Shown here one piece after another: positions 6,812 through 7,365 of a DNA stretch of 7,365 nt. Location: assembly GCA_002482725.1 (NCBI GenBank), contig DLGO01000033.1, forward strand, positions 15,912 to 23,276. The letters run 5' to 3'. The translations under genes were made by a program, and so were the position numbers. The DNA comes from Bacteroidetes bacterium UBA7692 (lineage in GTDB: Bacteria; Bacteroidota; Bacteroidia; Chitinophagales; LD1). The notes below the pieces were generated by a model, which worked only from the letters and a program-made list of their open reading frames with translations, did no database searches and was not told the origin of the DNA. Numbering within the stretch: the stretch's first letter is position 1; each line of letters begins with the position of its first letter.

Positions 6812-6843
6812 AAATGACATCAAAAATAATTTTTATGTCATTT
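6812..6843. other. Long AT-rich inverted repeat
   Basis: AAATGACAT (6812-6820) is perfectly complementary to ATGTCATTT (6835-6843). Inside, AAAAA (6822-6826) can pair with TTTTT (6830-6834) around a TAA loop, leaving C6821 as a bulge, for about 14 bp in total. It has T residues on the 3' side and may act as a weak terminator or protein binding site. It marks the end of the repeat module. Confidence 0.55.
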
Positions 6844-7122
6844 TTGGAATTGAAGTAAAGTATTGATTATCAGTATAAAAATTGTACAGTAGGTGCAGAA
6901 ATTAACACTAAACGGGTGAAGAAAACTTTTGGTGTCAGGGTTTAGTTGAGTGGGTGTTGGTGCCATAATGAGCCGTAGGCACAGGCTACAATCACATTCG
7001 ACGTAGGCAAATGACAAAGGAATTCTTGAACTCCCGCAAAATCAGAGAGGTGAACAAATAGCCTACGCCGAGAAGTACTTGTTTGAACCTTAGAAATCCA
7101 GCAGCGATAAAGGCAGGAAATT

Positions 7123-7245
7123 TACCATCAAAATGGTTCTGTTTTTATCCATCGCGGAGTAGGATATAAAGTGTTGAAGGAGAAGGGGTGAGAGCTGAAA
7201 ATACAGTTGAAAAATACCATCAAAAACGGGTGTGGTTTTTCCATC
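7123..7245. repeat. Pair of imperfect direct repeats, 92 bases apart
   Basis: TACCATCAAAA occurs at 7123-7133 and 7215-7225. Each is followed after about 8-11 bases by a T5 run and (A/T)CCATC (7142-7153 and 7236-7245). The first copy also contains the small hairpin ACCAT, CAAA, ATGGT (7124-7137). The complement TTTTGATGGTA appears at about 6620-6630, so the motif recurs in the opposite orientation. Confidence 0.5.
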
Positions 7246-7345
7246 AGTGTTGTGTGATACATGGCTTACGCGAGATGGTGGGTGAGATATACACCAAGGC
7301 GGCAGTCGCCAGAGCAAGGCACAAGAACCACTGCGTTAAATCTCA

Positions 7346-7353
7346 TATCTTTG
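7346..7353 (+). promoter_or_regulatory. Candidate Bacteroidota -7 box near the window end
   Basis: TATCTTTG matches the Bacteroidota -7 consensus TAnnTTTG exactly and lies 12 bases from the window end, where a rightward gene could begin. I see no TTG at the expected -33 spacing, so support is limited to one box. Confidence 0.3.
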
Positions 7354-7365
7354 TGATAGTTAAAT

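Larger units (their letters stand above)
6844..7365. other. Gene-free stretch with short dispersed repeats
   Basis: No reading frame here looks like a protein. The longest are short, with no recognisable motif and no ribosome binding site. It contains CGTAGGC twice (6974-6980, 7002-7008) and its complement GCCTACG once (7061-7067), which can pair as long-range stems. It also holds the direct repeat pair listed separately. A structured RNA or the leader of a gene beyond the window is possible but not shown. Confidence 0.5.

Noticed and set aside
7261..7356. Short plus-strand frame of 31 residues starting MAYARWW near the window end
   Set aside because: There is no ribosome binding site, the composition is Arg-rich, and it overlaps the candidate promoter box. 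Nothing supports translation.

Overview
The window most likely comes from a Bacteroidota genome, perhaps of a Chitinophagales, Sphingobacteriales or Cytophagales type. Three things suggest this: neither gene has a strong Shine-Dalgarno, the large gene combines CTG-rich leucine with ATA-rich isoleucine and AGG arginine codons, and the intergenic DNA carries degenerate 'CGGATT'-type repeats and small palindromes of a kind I associate with that phylum. This placement is inference; no marker gene is present.

Layout. Positions 1-133 hold half of a palindromic repeat and a hairpin followed by ten T residues. Positions 134-5548 hold two same-strand genes 12 bases apart, read as one operon. The first encodes a 155-residue P-loop NTPase of unknown role. 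The second encodes a 1,644-residue single-chain restriction-modification enzyme of the Type ISP (LlaGI/LlaBIII-like) class: Mrr-like nuclease, superfamily 2 helicase/translocase, helical coupler, N6-adenine methyltransferase and C-terminal target recognition region. All catalytic motifs I could look for are intact. Positions 5549-7365 contain no convincing gene. They hold a probable terminator, a 3.2-copy family of about 167-bp repeats with two hairpins per unit, a second set of short shared motifs, and several other inverted repeats.

How the parts work together. The large protein would methylate one adenine at its asymmetric site to mark self DNA. On unmodified DNA it would translocate and cut when two enzymes converge. 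The P-loop protein is an unexplained partner, because Type ISP enzymes such as LlaGI and LlaBIII are self-contained.

Most notable observation. The large gene is a mosaic. Codons for about residues 1032-1425, from the methyltransferase NPPY motif through much of the target recognition region, are AT-rich with different leucine and isoleucine codon choice, while both flanks are GC-richer. This fits replacement of the specificity-determining part by recombination. The P-loop gene is also AT-rich.
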